Below, piece after piece: positions 24,362-32,990 of a stretch of DNA of 64,000 nucleotides. The DNA is from Nitratireductor sp. XY-223 (lineage in GTDB: Bacteria > Pseudomonadota > Alphaproteobacteria > Rhizobiales > Rhizobiaceae): the NCBI RefSeq assembly GCF_004959855.1, contig NZ_SPNT01000005.1:345049-409048 (forward strand), given 5' to 3'. Numbering within the stretch: the stretch's first letter is position 1; each line of letters starts with the position of its first letter. Under the pieces are notes generated by a model. It did no database searches. It had not been told where the DNA came from and saw nothing but the letters and a program-made list of their open reading frames with translations. The translations under genes and the position numbers were made by a program.

Positions 24362-25800
24362 GACGATGGTTCCTGCCCTTGCGCGACAGCCCGGACCTTG
24401 CTTCGCACGATCTTGCCGCGATCGTTTCGGGGAATCTCCTCCAGTGGATAGAGAACAGCCGGAACCGCTTCGGACCGAACGCGCTCGCGGCACCACTGGC
24501 GTATCTCCTCCAGGTCCGCAGCCGCGTTTGTCGTCAACACGATCGCCGCAGCCACGACCTCGCCGCTGGCTGGATCGTCGATGCCGAAGGCGCAGGCCTC
24601 GTCGATCGCCGGATGGCGCTCGAGCAGCATGTCGATTTCTTCCGCCTGGATCTTGATGCCGGCACGGTTGATTTCGGACTTTATCCTGCCGACGAGCGTC
24701 AGCTCCCCGGATTCTTCGAGGACGCCGATATCGCCGGTGCGAAACCAGTCGCCGACAAATGCCTCGGCGGTCTTGTCCGGCGCGTTCAGATAGATCTGCA
24801 TCGTGCTGGGCGATTGTACAAGCACTTCGCCCTTTCCCGCACCGCCGACACGTCCGTCCTCGCCGAGAACGGCGTAGCGGCCGCCCCAGATATTTCCGAC
24901 ATAGCCGTCCCGTCCGCCGGCCGCGGCGAGCGTGCCGCCGCCCATCCAGTTGGCGGTTTCGGTCATGCCGTACATGTTGAAGACATTGTCCGTTCCAACC
25001 CACTCTGCAACGGCCTGCCAGTGTTCGACCGACAAAGGCGCCGAGCCGATATGGACCCGCTCCGGCGCGGATACGGGCCGCGACGACATGCGCATGGCCA
25101 GTTTCCAGAAAGACGGGACCGAACTCATGAAGGTGATCCGGTGCGTGTCGATCCATTGGCCGAGAGCAGCCACTTCCGTGATGCCGGGACCGCACCACAG
25201 GCACAGGGTTCCGCCGGCGGCCAGCGGGGTCAGGCAGTTGCCGATGAGACCGTGACCGAAATGCATCGGCAGCACGCACAGGCTGTGCGCCAGCGGTCCC
25301 ATGCCCATGTGGGCAATGTTGAGGGCGACGCGCGCATGAAGGCTGCGCAATGAGTGGACGATGCCCTTGGGCACGCCGGTCGTACCCGACGTCATCAATA
25401 TCAGCGCCGGCCGATCGGGCCCGAGCGCGCGGTACCGCGCTTCCTGCGAGGGCGAAGGATTTGCAAAACCGCAGCGGATGTCGCCGAACCAGGCCACCGC
25501 TCCGGTGTAGGTCAGGACGTTCTGCTGCTCCTCGGCGCTCAATCCGGGATTGACAACGATGGCGCAGCGGCCGGCGGCCCATGCCGCGAATATCATCGTC
25601 AGCATTTCGACGGAATCGGCTTCAGCGACCACCACCGGACCGTCCCGCCCATCGGTCTGCGCCGCTATGCGCGCGGCAGCGCCGGTAATCATTTCTCTCA
25701 GCGCTTCGCGTTCGACGGATCGCTCGCCGCGAATGTCGACAACCCGGGCGGACTGCGGAAAGGCGTCGAACAAGGGCACTGCAACGACACTGTCGGTCAT
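24358..25800 (-). CDS. AMP-forming acyl/aminoacyl ligase
   Basis: This 480-residue adenylate-forming enzyme has the ANL core motifs LILMTSGTTGVPKGIVHS (A3), FNMYGMTETANWMGG (A5), WFRTGDIGVLEESGELTLVGRIKSEINRAGIKIQAEEID (A7-A8 hinge) and a final DRGKIVRSKVR containing the catalytic lysine. It is shorter than acetyl-CoA synthetases and closer to carrier-loading ligases. Together with the next-but-one gene, an acyl carrier protein, it probably activates a carboxylic or amino acid and loads the carrier. It is the first gene of the - strand operon. Confidence 0.87.
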   Translation of the reverse strand: MTDSVVAVPLFDAFPQSARVVDIRGERSVEREALREMITGAAARIAAQTDGRDGPVVVAEADSVEMLTMIFAAWAAGRCAIVVNPGLSAEEQQNVLTYTGAVAWFGDIRCGFANPSPSQEARYRALGPDRPALILMTSGTTGVPKGIVHSLRSLHARVALNIAHMGMGPLAHSLCVLPMHFGHGLIGNCLTPLAAGGTLCLWCGPGITEVAALGQWIDTHRITFMSSVPSFWKLAMRMSSRPVSAPERVHIGSAPLSVEHWQAVAEWVGTDNVFNMYGMTETANWMGGGTLAAAGGRDGYVGNIWGGRYAVLGEDGRVGGAGKGEVLVQSPSTMQIYLNAPDKTAEAFVGDWFRTGDIGVLEESGELTLVGRIKSEINRAGIKIQAEEIDMLLERHPAIDEACAFGIDDPASGEVVAAAIVLTTNAAADLEEIRQWCRERVRSEAVPAVLYPLEEIPRNDRGKIVRSKVRAVAQGQEPSS

Positions 25801-26154
25801 GACCGCCCCTTTCGACCGGCGGATCCGGCAAAGGCCATCAATTCAATACCATTCATCCGCAGAACTTTCCCAACATCGAATGCCCCCAAACCTTTAGGGT
25901 CCAATCGTGGGCGCTTCAAGCCGAAACGACAATCGGCGTGTGCTGCCGGTCACAACGGGGGCCCGTACGCGTGAACCCGCGTACAATCACCGATAGGGCC
26001 GGGTGTCATATTTCAGCCATCTGTTGCGCGGAGTGTATTGCCCGGGAATCAGTGCCTGCCGTAAATTTGATGATACAAATGTTTCACTAATTGACAAAGT
26101 AGGATTTGTTTGAAACAGTCTGTTTCAGAACCGGACAACCGGCGGAGGAACGGG
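25801..26154. promoter_or_regulatory. Divergent region with RpiR-type operator at 26111-26127
   Basis: This gap separates the ligase operon (-) from the RpiR regulator (+). It holds a perfect palindrome TGAAACA-GTC-TGTTTCA (26111-26127), an extra half-site TGTTTCA at 26080-26086, and a TTGACA -35-like hexamer at 26091-26096. The palindrome sits where the -10 or transcription start should be, consistent with repression by the RpiR product itself. The part 25801-26070 shows nothing I recognise. Confidence 0.5.
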
Positions 26155-27060
26155 TTGGAGAGCCGCATTTCGATCAACGACTTGATCGCGCTTCATTATG
26201 ACGGCCTCAGCCCGCAGCTGAAGATAGCCGCAGACTATGTGGTCGACCACCATGACGACGTTGCCAGCCGCTCGCTGCGGGCAACGGCCAGCAGCAGCAA
26301 ACTCAATCCGCCGACATTCTCGCGACTCGCCCGGGCACTGGGCCTCGGCTCCTACGAGGAGATGCGCGAGCTTTGCCGCAACGAAATCAAGCACCGCAGC
26401 ATCAGCTTTGCCGACAAGGCGACGCTTCTGCAACTGGAAGACGCCACCGACGGCGGCGAGGAGAAGGCGCCGTTCGCGCTGCGCCAGGCGGCCTCGGCCA
26501 TGCGCAACATAGACCAGTTTGTCAATGAGCTCGACGTGACCCGGCTGCGGACCGTCGCCGATAGGCTGGTTGAGTCAAAGAACGTGTTCGTCGCCGGCTC
26601 GCTCGCCTCGGTCGGATTTACACAGTATTTCGGCTACCTGGCCAATCTTGCCTTCACCAACTGGCAGGTGCTGGGACTCAACGGCGTTGCCCTGGCGACA
26701 TCGCTGACCGGAATCTCCGGCAATGACGCGGTCATCATCATCATGAAGGACCCCTATGCGAAGCGATCGGTCGACGCGGCCCAGATCGCCCATGAATCGG
26801 GCGCGTTCGTCGTGGTCATTTCAGATTCCATGGCTTGTCCCGCATTCCCCTTTGCAACGCACCATTTCATTGTCCCGACGGACAGTCCGCAATTCTTCTC
26901 CTCCTACATAGCAACGCTCCTTCTGCTGGAATCGCTGATGGGAATGGTGATCCGCCGTTCCGGTCCGGAAACGAGCGAGCGCCTGAAGGAGGTGGAGACG
27001 AATAATCACCGGCTGGGAGAATACTGGCCGGTGACGCAATCAACATCTAACAGGGAGTAG
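26155..27060 (+). CDS. RpiR/MurR-family transcriptional regulator
   Basis: This is a 301-residue regulator with an N-terminal HTH_6 domain (about residues 1-75, containing NPPTFSRLARALGLGSYEEMRELCRNEI) and a C-terminal SIS phosphosugar-binding domain (about 120-260). I chose the TTG at 26155 because GGAGGA stands 5 nt upstream. The longer frame from TTG 26110 would read through the palindrome at 26111-26127. It lies 5 nt upstream of a TAXI-TRAP receptor gene, so it probably controls that transporter. The effector may be a sugar acid or another SIS ligand. Confidence 0.88.
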   Translation: MESRISINDLIALHYDGLSPQLKIAADYVVDHHDDVASRSLRATASSSKLNPPTFSRLARALGLGSYEEMRELCRNEIKHRSISFADKATLLQLEDATDGGEEKAPFALRQAASAMRNIDQFVNELDVTRLRTVADRLVESKNVFVAGSLASVGFTQYFGYLANLAFTNWQVLGLNGVALATSLTGISGNDAVIIIMKDPYAKRSVDAAQIAHESGAFVVVISDSMACPAFPFATHHFIVPTDSPQFFSSYIATLLLLESLMGMVIRRSGPETSERLKEVETNNHRLGEYWPVTQSTSNRE

Positions 27061-27065
27061 TAAAG

Positions 27066-28037
27066 ATGTTATCACGACGCAACATGCTTGCCGGCACGGC
27101 CGTGGCGCTGTCCATGGGGCTTGCCGGGACGGCCATTGCGGAAGAGACCTTCGTCACCATCGGAACCGGCGGTCAGACGGGTGTCTACTATCAGGTCGGC
27201 GGCGCCATCTGCCGTCTCGTCAACCGCGGCACCAAGGATCACGAGATCAAGTGCACCCACACCACGGGCGGATCGGTTGCCAACATCAACGGCATCCGCA
27301 CCGGCGACCTCGACCTCGGTGTCGCCCAGTCGGACTGGCAGTACCATGCCTATAACGGAACCGCTCCGGACAAGTTCCCGGACGGAAAGTTCGACGGACT
27401 GCGTGCCGTGTTCTCGGTCCACCCGGAACCCTTTACCGTCGTTGCCCGTGCCGATTCCGGCATCAGCAGCATCGACGACCTGAAGGGCAAACGCGTCAAT
27501 ATCGGAAACCCGGGCTCCGGCCAGCGCGGCACCATGGAAGTGCTGATGGACAAGATGGGCTGGTCGATGGGTGATTTCGCGCTCGCATCGGAGCTGAAAT
27601 CGGCCGAACAGGCCGCCGCCCTTTGCGACAACAAGGTCGACGCCATCGTGTTTACCGTCGGTCACCCGAACGGCTCGATCAAGGAGGCGACGACCTCGTG
27701 CGAATCGAAGCTGATCAATGTCGACAACGATGCCGCCAAGGCACTCGCCAGCGACAACGACTTCTACGCGATGGCGACGATTCCGGGCGGCATGTATACC
27801 GGCACAGACAGCGATGTCACGACGTTCGGTGTCGGAGCGACGTTCGTTTCGTCAACCAACACACCGGATGAGGTTGTCTACGAGATCACCAAGGCCGTCT
27901 TTGAGAATTTCGACCGGTTCAAGAAAATGCATCCGGCGTTTGCAAATCTCAAAGAAGAGGACATGATCAAGAACAACCTGTCCGCGCCGCTGCATGACGG
28001 CGCCGCCAAATACTACAAGGAGCGCGGCTGGATGTAG
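27066..28037 (+). CDS. TAXI-family TRAP solute-binding protein
   Basis: This is a 323-residue periplasmic receptor. The signal peptide is twin-arginine-like at the start (MLSRRNMLAGTAVALSMGLA, cleavage near AIA-EE). The mature part has the TAXI hallmark TIGTGGQTGVYYQVGGAICRLVN and IRTGDLDLGVAQSDWQYHAYNG. TAXI receptors deliver ligand to fused 4TM/12TM TRAP permeases, and one follows here. The gene is separated from the permease by a strong stem-loop. Ligands of the family include glutamate and other carboxylates; this one is unassigned. Confidence 0.93.
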   Translation: MLSRRNMLAGTAVALSMGLAGTAIAEETFVTIGTGGQTGVYYQVGGAICRLVNRGTKDHEIKCTHTTGGSVANINGIRTGDLDLGVAQSDWQYHAYNGTAPDKFPDGKFDGLRAVFSVHPEPFTVVARADSGISSIDDLKGKRVNIGNPGSGQRGTMEVLMDKMGWSMGDFALASELKSAEQAAALCDNKVDAIVFTVGHPNGSIKEATTSCESKLINVDNDAAKALASDNDFYAMATIPGGMYTGTDSDVTTFGVGATFVSSTNTPDEVVYEITKAVFENFDRFKKMHPAFANLKEEDMIKNNLSAPLHDGAAKYYKERGWM

Positions 28038-28052
28038 TCTAGCACGCAAGCC

Positions 28053-28076
28053 GGGGGCGGAAGGCAATCCGCCCCC
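28053..28076 (+). terminator. Attenuator-like hairpin between TAXI receptor and TRAP permease
   Basis: A perfect 9-bp stem GGGGGCGGA / TCCGCCCCC with a 6-nt loop begins 15 nt after the receptor stop. It is followed by GATTGCCTTTTG, a weak U-tract. It probably allows excess receptor synthesis with partial read-through into the permease. Confidence 0.65.
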
Positions 28077-28116
28077 GATTGCCTTTTGAAGCTCAAAAGG
28101 GATAGCGGGGGAGATC

Positions 28117-30939
28117 ATGGCGCAGGAAGACACCGGGAAACTAAGCAGCGAGGAACTCGAAGACCTCGTCGCGTCAACGGACACAGGCGGACGAAAGCCC
28201 ACCAATCATTCGGTTGCCCTGCTGATAGCAGGTACGGCACTCGCCTGGTCGCTCTTCCAGGTCTGGATCGCCTCGCCACTTCCCTACACGACCGGTTTCG
28301 GTGTCTTTTCCAGCGGCGAGGCGCGGCCCATCCACCTCGCCTTCGCGCTTTTCCTGGCCTATCTCGCCTATCCGGCCTTCCGATCCTCGCCGCGCCGGGT
28401 CATCCCGACGGCCGACTGGGTGCTGGCCATCGCGGCGGCCTGCTGTTCGCTGTATCTCTTTTTCTTCGACACGGAAATCATCAAGAGCATCATGGGAACG
28501 AGGCTGTCGGACCGGCCCAACAACCCGAACCAGCTCGATGTGATCGTGTCGGTGCTCGGCATCATCCTCTTGCTTGAAGCCACCCGCCGCGCGCTCGGAC
28601 CGCCGCTGATGATCGTCGCAATGGTCTTCCTCGGCTACACGTTCCTCGGGCCCTACGCGCCGGGATTCCTCGCCTGGAAGGGTGCCAGCTTCAATGCCGT
28701 CGCCTACCATCAGTGGCTCTCGACGGAAGGCGTGTTCGGCATCGCGCTCGGCGTTTCAACCGATCTCGTCTTCCTGTTCGTGCTGTTCGGCGCGCTGCTC
28801 GACAAGGCAGGCGCGGGCAACTACTTCATCAAGGTCGCCTTCTCGCTGATGGGCCATCTGAGCGGCGGCCCCGCCAAAGCGGCCGTTGTCGCCTCCGGCA
28901 TGACCGGCCTGATCTCCGGCTCGTCCATCGCCAACGTGGTGACGACCGGTACCTTCACCATTCCGATGATGCGCCGCGTCGGCTTTTCCGCCGAAAAGGC
29001 GGGCGCCGTGGAAGTCGCGTCGTCAGTCAACGGCCAGATTATGCCGCCGGTGATGGGCGCCGCGGCGTTCCTGATGGTCGAATATATCGGCATTTCCTAT
29101 TTCGAGGTCGTCAAGCACGCCTTCGTTCCGGCCATCATCTCCTACATCGCGCTCGTCTATATCGTGCACCTGGAAGCCAAGAAGCTCGGCATGGCCGGCC
29201 TTGACCGGGCAACGGAACCCAAGCCGCTGAAATGGGGACTGATCTCGTTCGGCATCACCATGGCGATCATCCTCGCCGCGGCCAGCGCGATCTACTACCT
29301 GTTCCTCGCCTTCGAGGCGCTGCAGGAGGCCGACAGCCGCGTGCTGGCCGTTGCGGTCGTCCTTGGCATCATCTTCACCATCTTCGCGGTGCTCGGCGCA
29401 CGCCTGAGTGAAGAGCGCAAGATCCAGGTCATCTCGACGGGCGCCCAGGTGCTTGGTTTCACAGTTATCGGCGCTTTCGGAGTCTTCTACCTGATCCAGA
29501 CCATCGGTTCGCTCGCCGGCGCCGCGACACCGTGGATCATCGCCGCGCTGCTGGCCGTCACCTATGTCGGGCTGGTGCGCTTCTGCTCGGCCTATCCCGA
29601 ACTTGAGCTGGACGACCCGAACGAGCCCGTCGTTCGTCTGCCGGAACCGGGACCGACGGTCAAATCGGGCCTGCATTTCCTGCTGCCCGTCCTGGTGCTG
29701 ATCTGGTGCCTGATGGTCGAGCGCCTGTCGCCGTCCCTTTCGGCGTTCTGGGCGACCGCCTTCATGATCTTCATCCTGCTGACGCAAAGGCCGCTCTTTG
29801 CGATGTTCCGCGGGGACAACCGCGACGGCGCCTTCGCCCGCGGTTTCAACGAGCTGATCGACGGCATGATCGCCGGTGCCCGCAACATGATCGGCATCGG
29901 CATCGCCACGGCCGCCGCCGGCATCATCGTCGGAGCCGTATCGCAGACCGGCGACGGCGCGGTGCTTGCGGCACTCGTCGAATTCCTGTCCCAGGGCCAG
30001 ATCATGCTGATCCTGATCTTCACCGCGATCCTGAGCCTGATCCTCGGCATGGGCCTGCCGACGACCGCCAACTATATCGTCGTTTCGTCGCTGCTGGCGC
30101 CGGTGATCGTGGCGCTCGGACAGGAGAACGGGCTGATCGTGCCGTTGATCGCGGTTCACCTCTTCGTCTTCTATTTCGGCATCATGGCGGATGTGACGCC
30201 ACCGGTGGGCCTCGCGTCCTTCGCGGCCGCGGCGGTGTCGGGGGGCGATCCGATCCGGACCGGGTTCGTGGCGTTCTTCTATTCGCTGCGAACGGCGCTG
30301 CTGCCGTTCCTGTTCATCTTCAACACCGACCTGCTGTTGATCGATGTCTCGTGGGCCCAGGGCATATTCGTCTTCATCATCGCGACGGCGGCGATGCTCA
30401 TCTTCACGGCCGGTTCGCAGGGATTCTTCATCGCACGCTCGCTCGTGTGGGAATCGCTGGCGCTGTTGCTGATCGCCTTCACGCTGTTCCGGCCGGGTTT
30501 CTGGATGGACTATGTGGTCCCGCCCTATTCGAATGTCAGTCCGACGGAGATCGTCCAGGCCATGGGCGAAGCGGAGCCCGGAACACAGATGCGGGCCATC
30601 GTTGACGGTCTTGACGATGTGGGCGACCCGATCACCCTGACCATGGTGATCGATGTCGGGGACGAGGCGACCGGAGAGGAGCGGCTTGAAGGCTTCGGCC
30701 TTGAAGTCTTCGAAGACGACGGCAAGGTCCTCGTCGACAACGCCGTCTTCGATTCCAAGGCACAGGCCGCCGGGTTCGATTTCGACCAGGTTATCAGCCA
30801 GTTGCTGGTGCCGGCGCCGCAGCCGAGCAAGTACCTCTTCTATATTCCCGCGCTCGCACTTCTGGCGCTGATCTTCATGCTGCAGCGCCGCCGAAGCGAC
30901 GACACGCCGGAATCCGCAACCGTCGAACAGGGAGCGTAG
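28117..30939 (+). CDS. TRAP transporter fused permease (4TM/12TM) with C-terminal DUF3394-type domain
   Basis: This 940-residue inner-membrane protein fuses the small and large TRAP subunits. The N-terminal ~200 residues carry the 4TM part, and the central ~550 the DctM-like part, with SGGPAKAAVVASGMTGLISGSSIANVVTTGTFTIPMMRR and LGMGLPTTANYIVVSSL as hallmarks. After the last DctM segment, residues ~800-910 form a soluble DUF3394-like region, followed by a final hydrophobic helix. Transport is driven by an ion gradient, probably Na+. The ATG has a GGGGGAG ribosome site. It precedes the UspA gene by 3 nt. Confidence 0.93.
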   Translation: MAQEDTGKLSSEELEDLVASTDTGGRKPTNHSVALLIAGTALAWSLFQVWIASPLPYTTGFGVFSSGEARPIHLAFALFLAYLAYPAFRSSPRRVIPTADWVLAIAAACCSLYLFFFDTEIIKSIMGTRLSDRPNNPNQLDVIVSVLGIILLLEATRRALGPPLMIVAMVFLGYTFLGPYAPGFLAWKGASFNAVAYHQWLSTEGVFGIALGVSTDLVFLFVLFGALLDKAGAGNYFIKVAFSLMGHLSGGPAKAAVVASGMTGLISGSSIANVVTTGTFTIPMMRRVGFSAEKAGAVEVASSVNGQIMPPVMGAAAFLMVEYIGISYFEVVKHAFVPAIISYIALVYIVHLEAKKLGMAGLDRATEPKPLKWGLISFGITMAIILAAASAIYYLFLAFEALQEADSRVLAVAVVLGIIFTIFAVLGARLSEERKIQVISTGAQVLGFTVIGAFGVFYLIQTIGSLAGAATPWIIAALLAVTYVGLVRFCSAYPELELDDPNEPVVRLPEPGPTVKSGLHFLLPVLVLIWCLMVERLSPSLSAFWATAFMIFILLTQRPLFAMFRGDNRDGAFARGFNELIDGMIAGARNMIGIGIATAAAGIIVGAVSQTGDGAVLAALVEFLSQGQIMLILIFTAILSLILGMGLPTTANYIVVSSLLAPVIVALGQENGLIVPLIAVHLFVFYFGIMADVTPPVGLASFAAAAVSGGDPIRTGFVAFFYSLRTALLPFLFIFNTDLLLIDVSWAQGIFVFIIATAAMLIFTAGSQGFFIARSLVWESLALLLIAFTLFRPGFWMDYVVPPYSNVSPTEIVQAMGEAEPGTQMRAIVDGLDDVGDPITLTMVIDVGDEATGEERLEGFGLEVFEDDGKVLVDNAVFDSKAQAAGFDFDQVISQLLVPAPQPSKYLFYIPALALLALIFMLQRRRSDDTPESATVEQGA

Positions 30940-30942
30940 ACC

Positions 30943-31383
30943 ATGGCGGCAACGAATATCTTCAAGAAGGTGCTCGCCACGATCGATCTCGGCGACGAGG
31001 AATCTTCCGTCAAGGTCATCCAGGCGGCCCAGGAAGTGATGGTGGCCGAGGATACGCTGCACGTGGTGTGCGTTGTGCCGGATTACGGCCGCAGCATTGT
31101 CGGCACGTTCTTTCCCGCCGACCATGAGAAGGAGATGATCGAGCACGCGACGCAGGCGCTGCACGCCTTTACCGCGAAGCACGTCCCGAAGGGCACGCGC
31201 ATACAGCACATCATCGCCCATGGCAGCATCTACGAGGAGATAATCGCGGCAGCGGATCAGTGCGAGGCGGACCTGATCGTTGTCGGCTCACACCGTCCCG
31301 CCCTGAAGGACTATCTTTTGGGACCGAATGCGTCTCGTGTCGTGCGGCATGCGCGCCAGTCCGTTCTGGTCGTGCGGCATTAG
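30943..31383 (+). CDS. Universal stress protein (UspA family), TRAP-linked
   Basis: This 146-residue universal stress protein has the ATP-binding pattern GSHRPALKDYLLGPNASRVVRHARQSVLVV at the C-terminus. It starts 3 nt after the TRAP permease stop. In Halomonas the analogous TeaD binds ATP and regulates the TeaABC TRAP importer, so a regulatory role for this transporter is a reasonable inference. A terminator follows. Confidence 0.9.
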   Translation: MAATNIFKKVLATIDLGDEESSVKVIQAAQEVMVAEDTLHVVCVVPDYGRSIVGTFFPADHEKEMIEHATQALHAFTAKHVPKGTRIQHIIAHGSIYEEIIAAADQCEADLIVVGSHRPALKDYLLGPNASRVVRHARQSVLVVRH

Positions 31384-31424
31384 CAGCCGCCAGACAACTA
31401 TGCCCTATGGCACCCGACGTAGTG

Positions 31425-31460
31425 CCCGCCGCTCACCGCCCTGAGCGGCGGGTGCGTTTT
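31425..31460 (+). terminator. Rho-independent terminator of the RpiR-TAXI-TRAP-Usp operon
   Basis: An 11-bp perfect stem CCCGCCGCTCA / TGAGCGGCGGG with a 6-nt loop lies 42 nt after the Usp stop and is followed by TGCGTTTT. It lies between the convergent Usp and OsmC genes. Confidence 0.75.
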
Positions 31461-31470
31461 GAAGCTCCAG

Positions 31471-31968
31471 TCAGACCTGGCGCCAGCCGTCGGCGGTCTT
31501 CATGCGGTGGTTGATGGTGTTGGCGACGCCGAGCGTCTGCTCGATGAAGCAGCCCTTCTTGGCTGTCTCGATCAGTTCCACCACCTTTTCTTCCGGATCC
31601 GGGCTGTCGATCAGCACGTCGATTTCGAAGCTTTTCGGCGCCGTCTCGTAGACCCGGCCGACCGCCTGCCAGTTCCACTGCACACGCGTGTGGACGTCAA
31701 GGTTGTCGACGGTCACGCCAAGCCTTTTGGCGAAGGCCCGTATCTGCGTCATGATGCAGCCGGTGATCGAGCCGACGAACAGCGCCAGCGGCGGCGGCGC
31801 CGACGCATCGCCGCCGTGAAAGGCGCCCTCGTCCGTCGCCATTTCGAATTCTTCCTTGAACGGCTTGACCATCTCGATGGCCAGTTCATTGCGCATCTTG
31901 CCGACGGCCGCGCCCCGGCAGTCGAACTGCACGACAGCCTGTTCAGGCATGCCACTCGTTTCGCTCAT
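31471..31968 (-). CDS. OsmC-family protein
   Basis: This 165-residue protein has the OsmC/Ohr fold, whose members reduce organic hydroperoxides through a cysteine pair. The first Cys is seen in GSITGCIMTQIRAFAKRLG and a second in ETAKKGCFIEQTLG, so the peroxidatic and resolving cysteines both look present. ATG 31968 overlaps the SMP-30 stop by 4 nt, making it the last gene of the long TRAP/cyclase/BKACE operon. A longer frame to 32028 lies inside the SMP-30 gene. Its role in that pathway is unclear; a hydrolase-like function has been suggested for some OsmC relatives. Confidence 0.85.
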   Translation of the reverse strand: MSETSGMPEQAVVQFDCRGAAVGKMRNELAIEMVKPFKEEFEMATDEGAFHGGDASAPPPLALFVGSITGCIMTQIRAFAKRLGVTVDNLDVHTRVQWNWQAVGRVYETAPKSFEIDVLIDSPDPEEKVVELIETAKKGCFIEQTLGVANTINHRMKTADGWRQV

Positions 31969-32990
31969 GGTTTTCTTCCTTCGTTCCAGTGAACCATCGG
32001 CAGACCCGCCACGGGCGAACGGAACCAAGGGATCGTCGTGCCGCGCAGGCTGCCGATATAGACGTTTTTCAGATCACGCCCGCCGAATGTGACACTGGCC
32101 ATCCACGGCGCGATCTTGCCGCCGCAGGCCACCGCCAAATCCGGTGTCACCCGGTCTTCGGCGAAGGCCGCAAGCAGCGCCTTGCCGGCCTCAGAACCGT
32201 TGTCGTCATCGAGGATGATCTGCAGGTCGCCATCGGGCGTGATGGCGAAGATGCGGTCGGCCATCACATGCGTGCCCCACAGATTGCCGAAAGCGTCGAA
32301 GGCAATGCCGTCGATAAAGGCGTTGTGGTCGGAGGGACCATAGGTCTCGCGCCCGCTGAGCGTGCCGTCGCCACCGACGCGCATGCGGGTGATCCGGCGG
32401 GCGGTCGTCTCCACGATGTAGAGAAACTCCTCCTTCGCATCGAGGCGGATCTCGTTGGTGAAGGCGAAGCCGTCGGCGACGATGCGCAGGCCGTTTTCGT
32501 CGGCGAGCGCGATAAAGCCGTCGCGTATATTGGGGCTGACGGCGTCCATCCAGTTGGGGATCTGTGTCGAGACCGTCAGCCAGATGCGGTCCTTCGAATC
32601 GCGCAGCACGAAATTGACCTTGCCGATGGGTGCGCCGTCGATCGTGTCGTGAAGCACACGCGTTTCGCCGGTGCGTTTCATGACCTCGAGCCGGTCGGTG
32701 CCGAAATTGGAAATCAGGATGTCGCCGTCGCGGGCAAAGGCCAGCCCGTTGGGCAGCGTTCCTTCGGTGAAGCGCGTCGCCTCGTCCGCGGCGTCGGCGA
32801 AATCCGTCCGTTCGGACTGGGTGATGATCTTCTGGCTGCCGTCCGGCCTGATATGCACGACACCGCCGCGCGCATCGGCCGACCAGAGCGAACCGTCCGG
32901 TTCCGCCAGGATGCACTCGGGCCGCTGCAGATCCCGGCCGATGGTCTGAATTTCTGCCGGGTCGACCTCAAATCCGATTATCGGGTTCAT
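31965..32990 (-). CDS. SMP-30/gluconolactonase-family lactone hydrolase
   Basis: This 341-residue protein is a six-bladed propeller of the SMP-30/gluconolactonase/LRE family, which hydrolyses lactones with a divalent metal. Family features include the early acidic residue in RPECILAEPDGSLWSADARGG, LPNGLAFARDGDILISNFGTDRLEV, FAFTNEIRLDAKEEFLYIVETTARRITRM and GIAFDAFGNLWGTHV. The ATG at 32990 shares a base with the stop of the BKACE gene, and the 3' end overlaps the OsmC gene. In this operon it may open a lactone intermediate. Confidence 0.88.
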   Translation of the reverse strand: MNPIIGFEVDPAEIQTIGRDLQRPECILAEPDGSLWSADARGGVVHIRPDGSQKIITQSERTDFADAADEATRFTEGTLPNGLAFARDGDILISNFGTDRLEVMKRTGETRVLHDTIDGAPIGKVNFVLRDSKDRIWLTVSTQIPNWMDAVSPNIRDGFIALADENGLRIVADGFAFTNEIRLDAKEEFLYIVETTARRITRMRVGGDGTLSGRETYGPSDHNAFIDGIAFDAFGNLWGTHVMADRIFAITPDGDLQIILDDDNGSEAGKALLAAFAEDRVTPDLAVACGGKIAPWMASVTFGGRDLKNVYIGSLRGTTIPWFRSPVAGLPMVHWNEGRKP

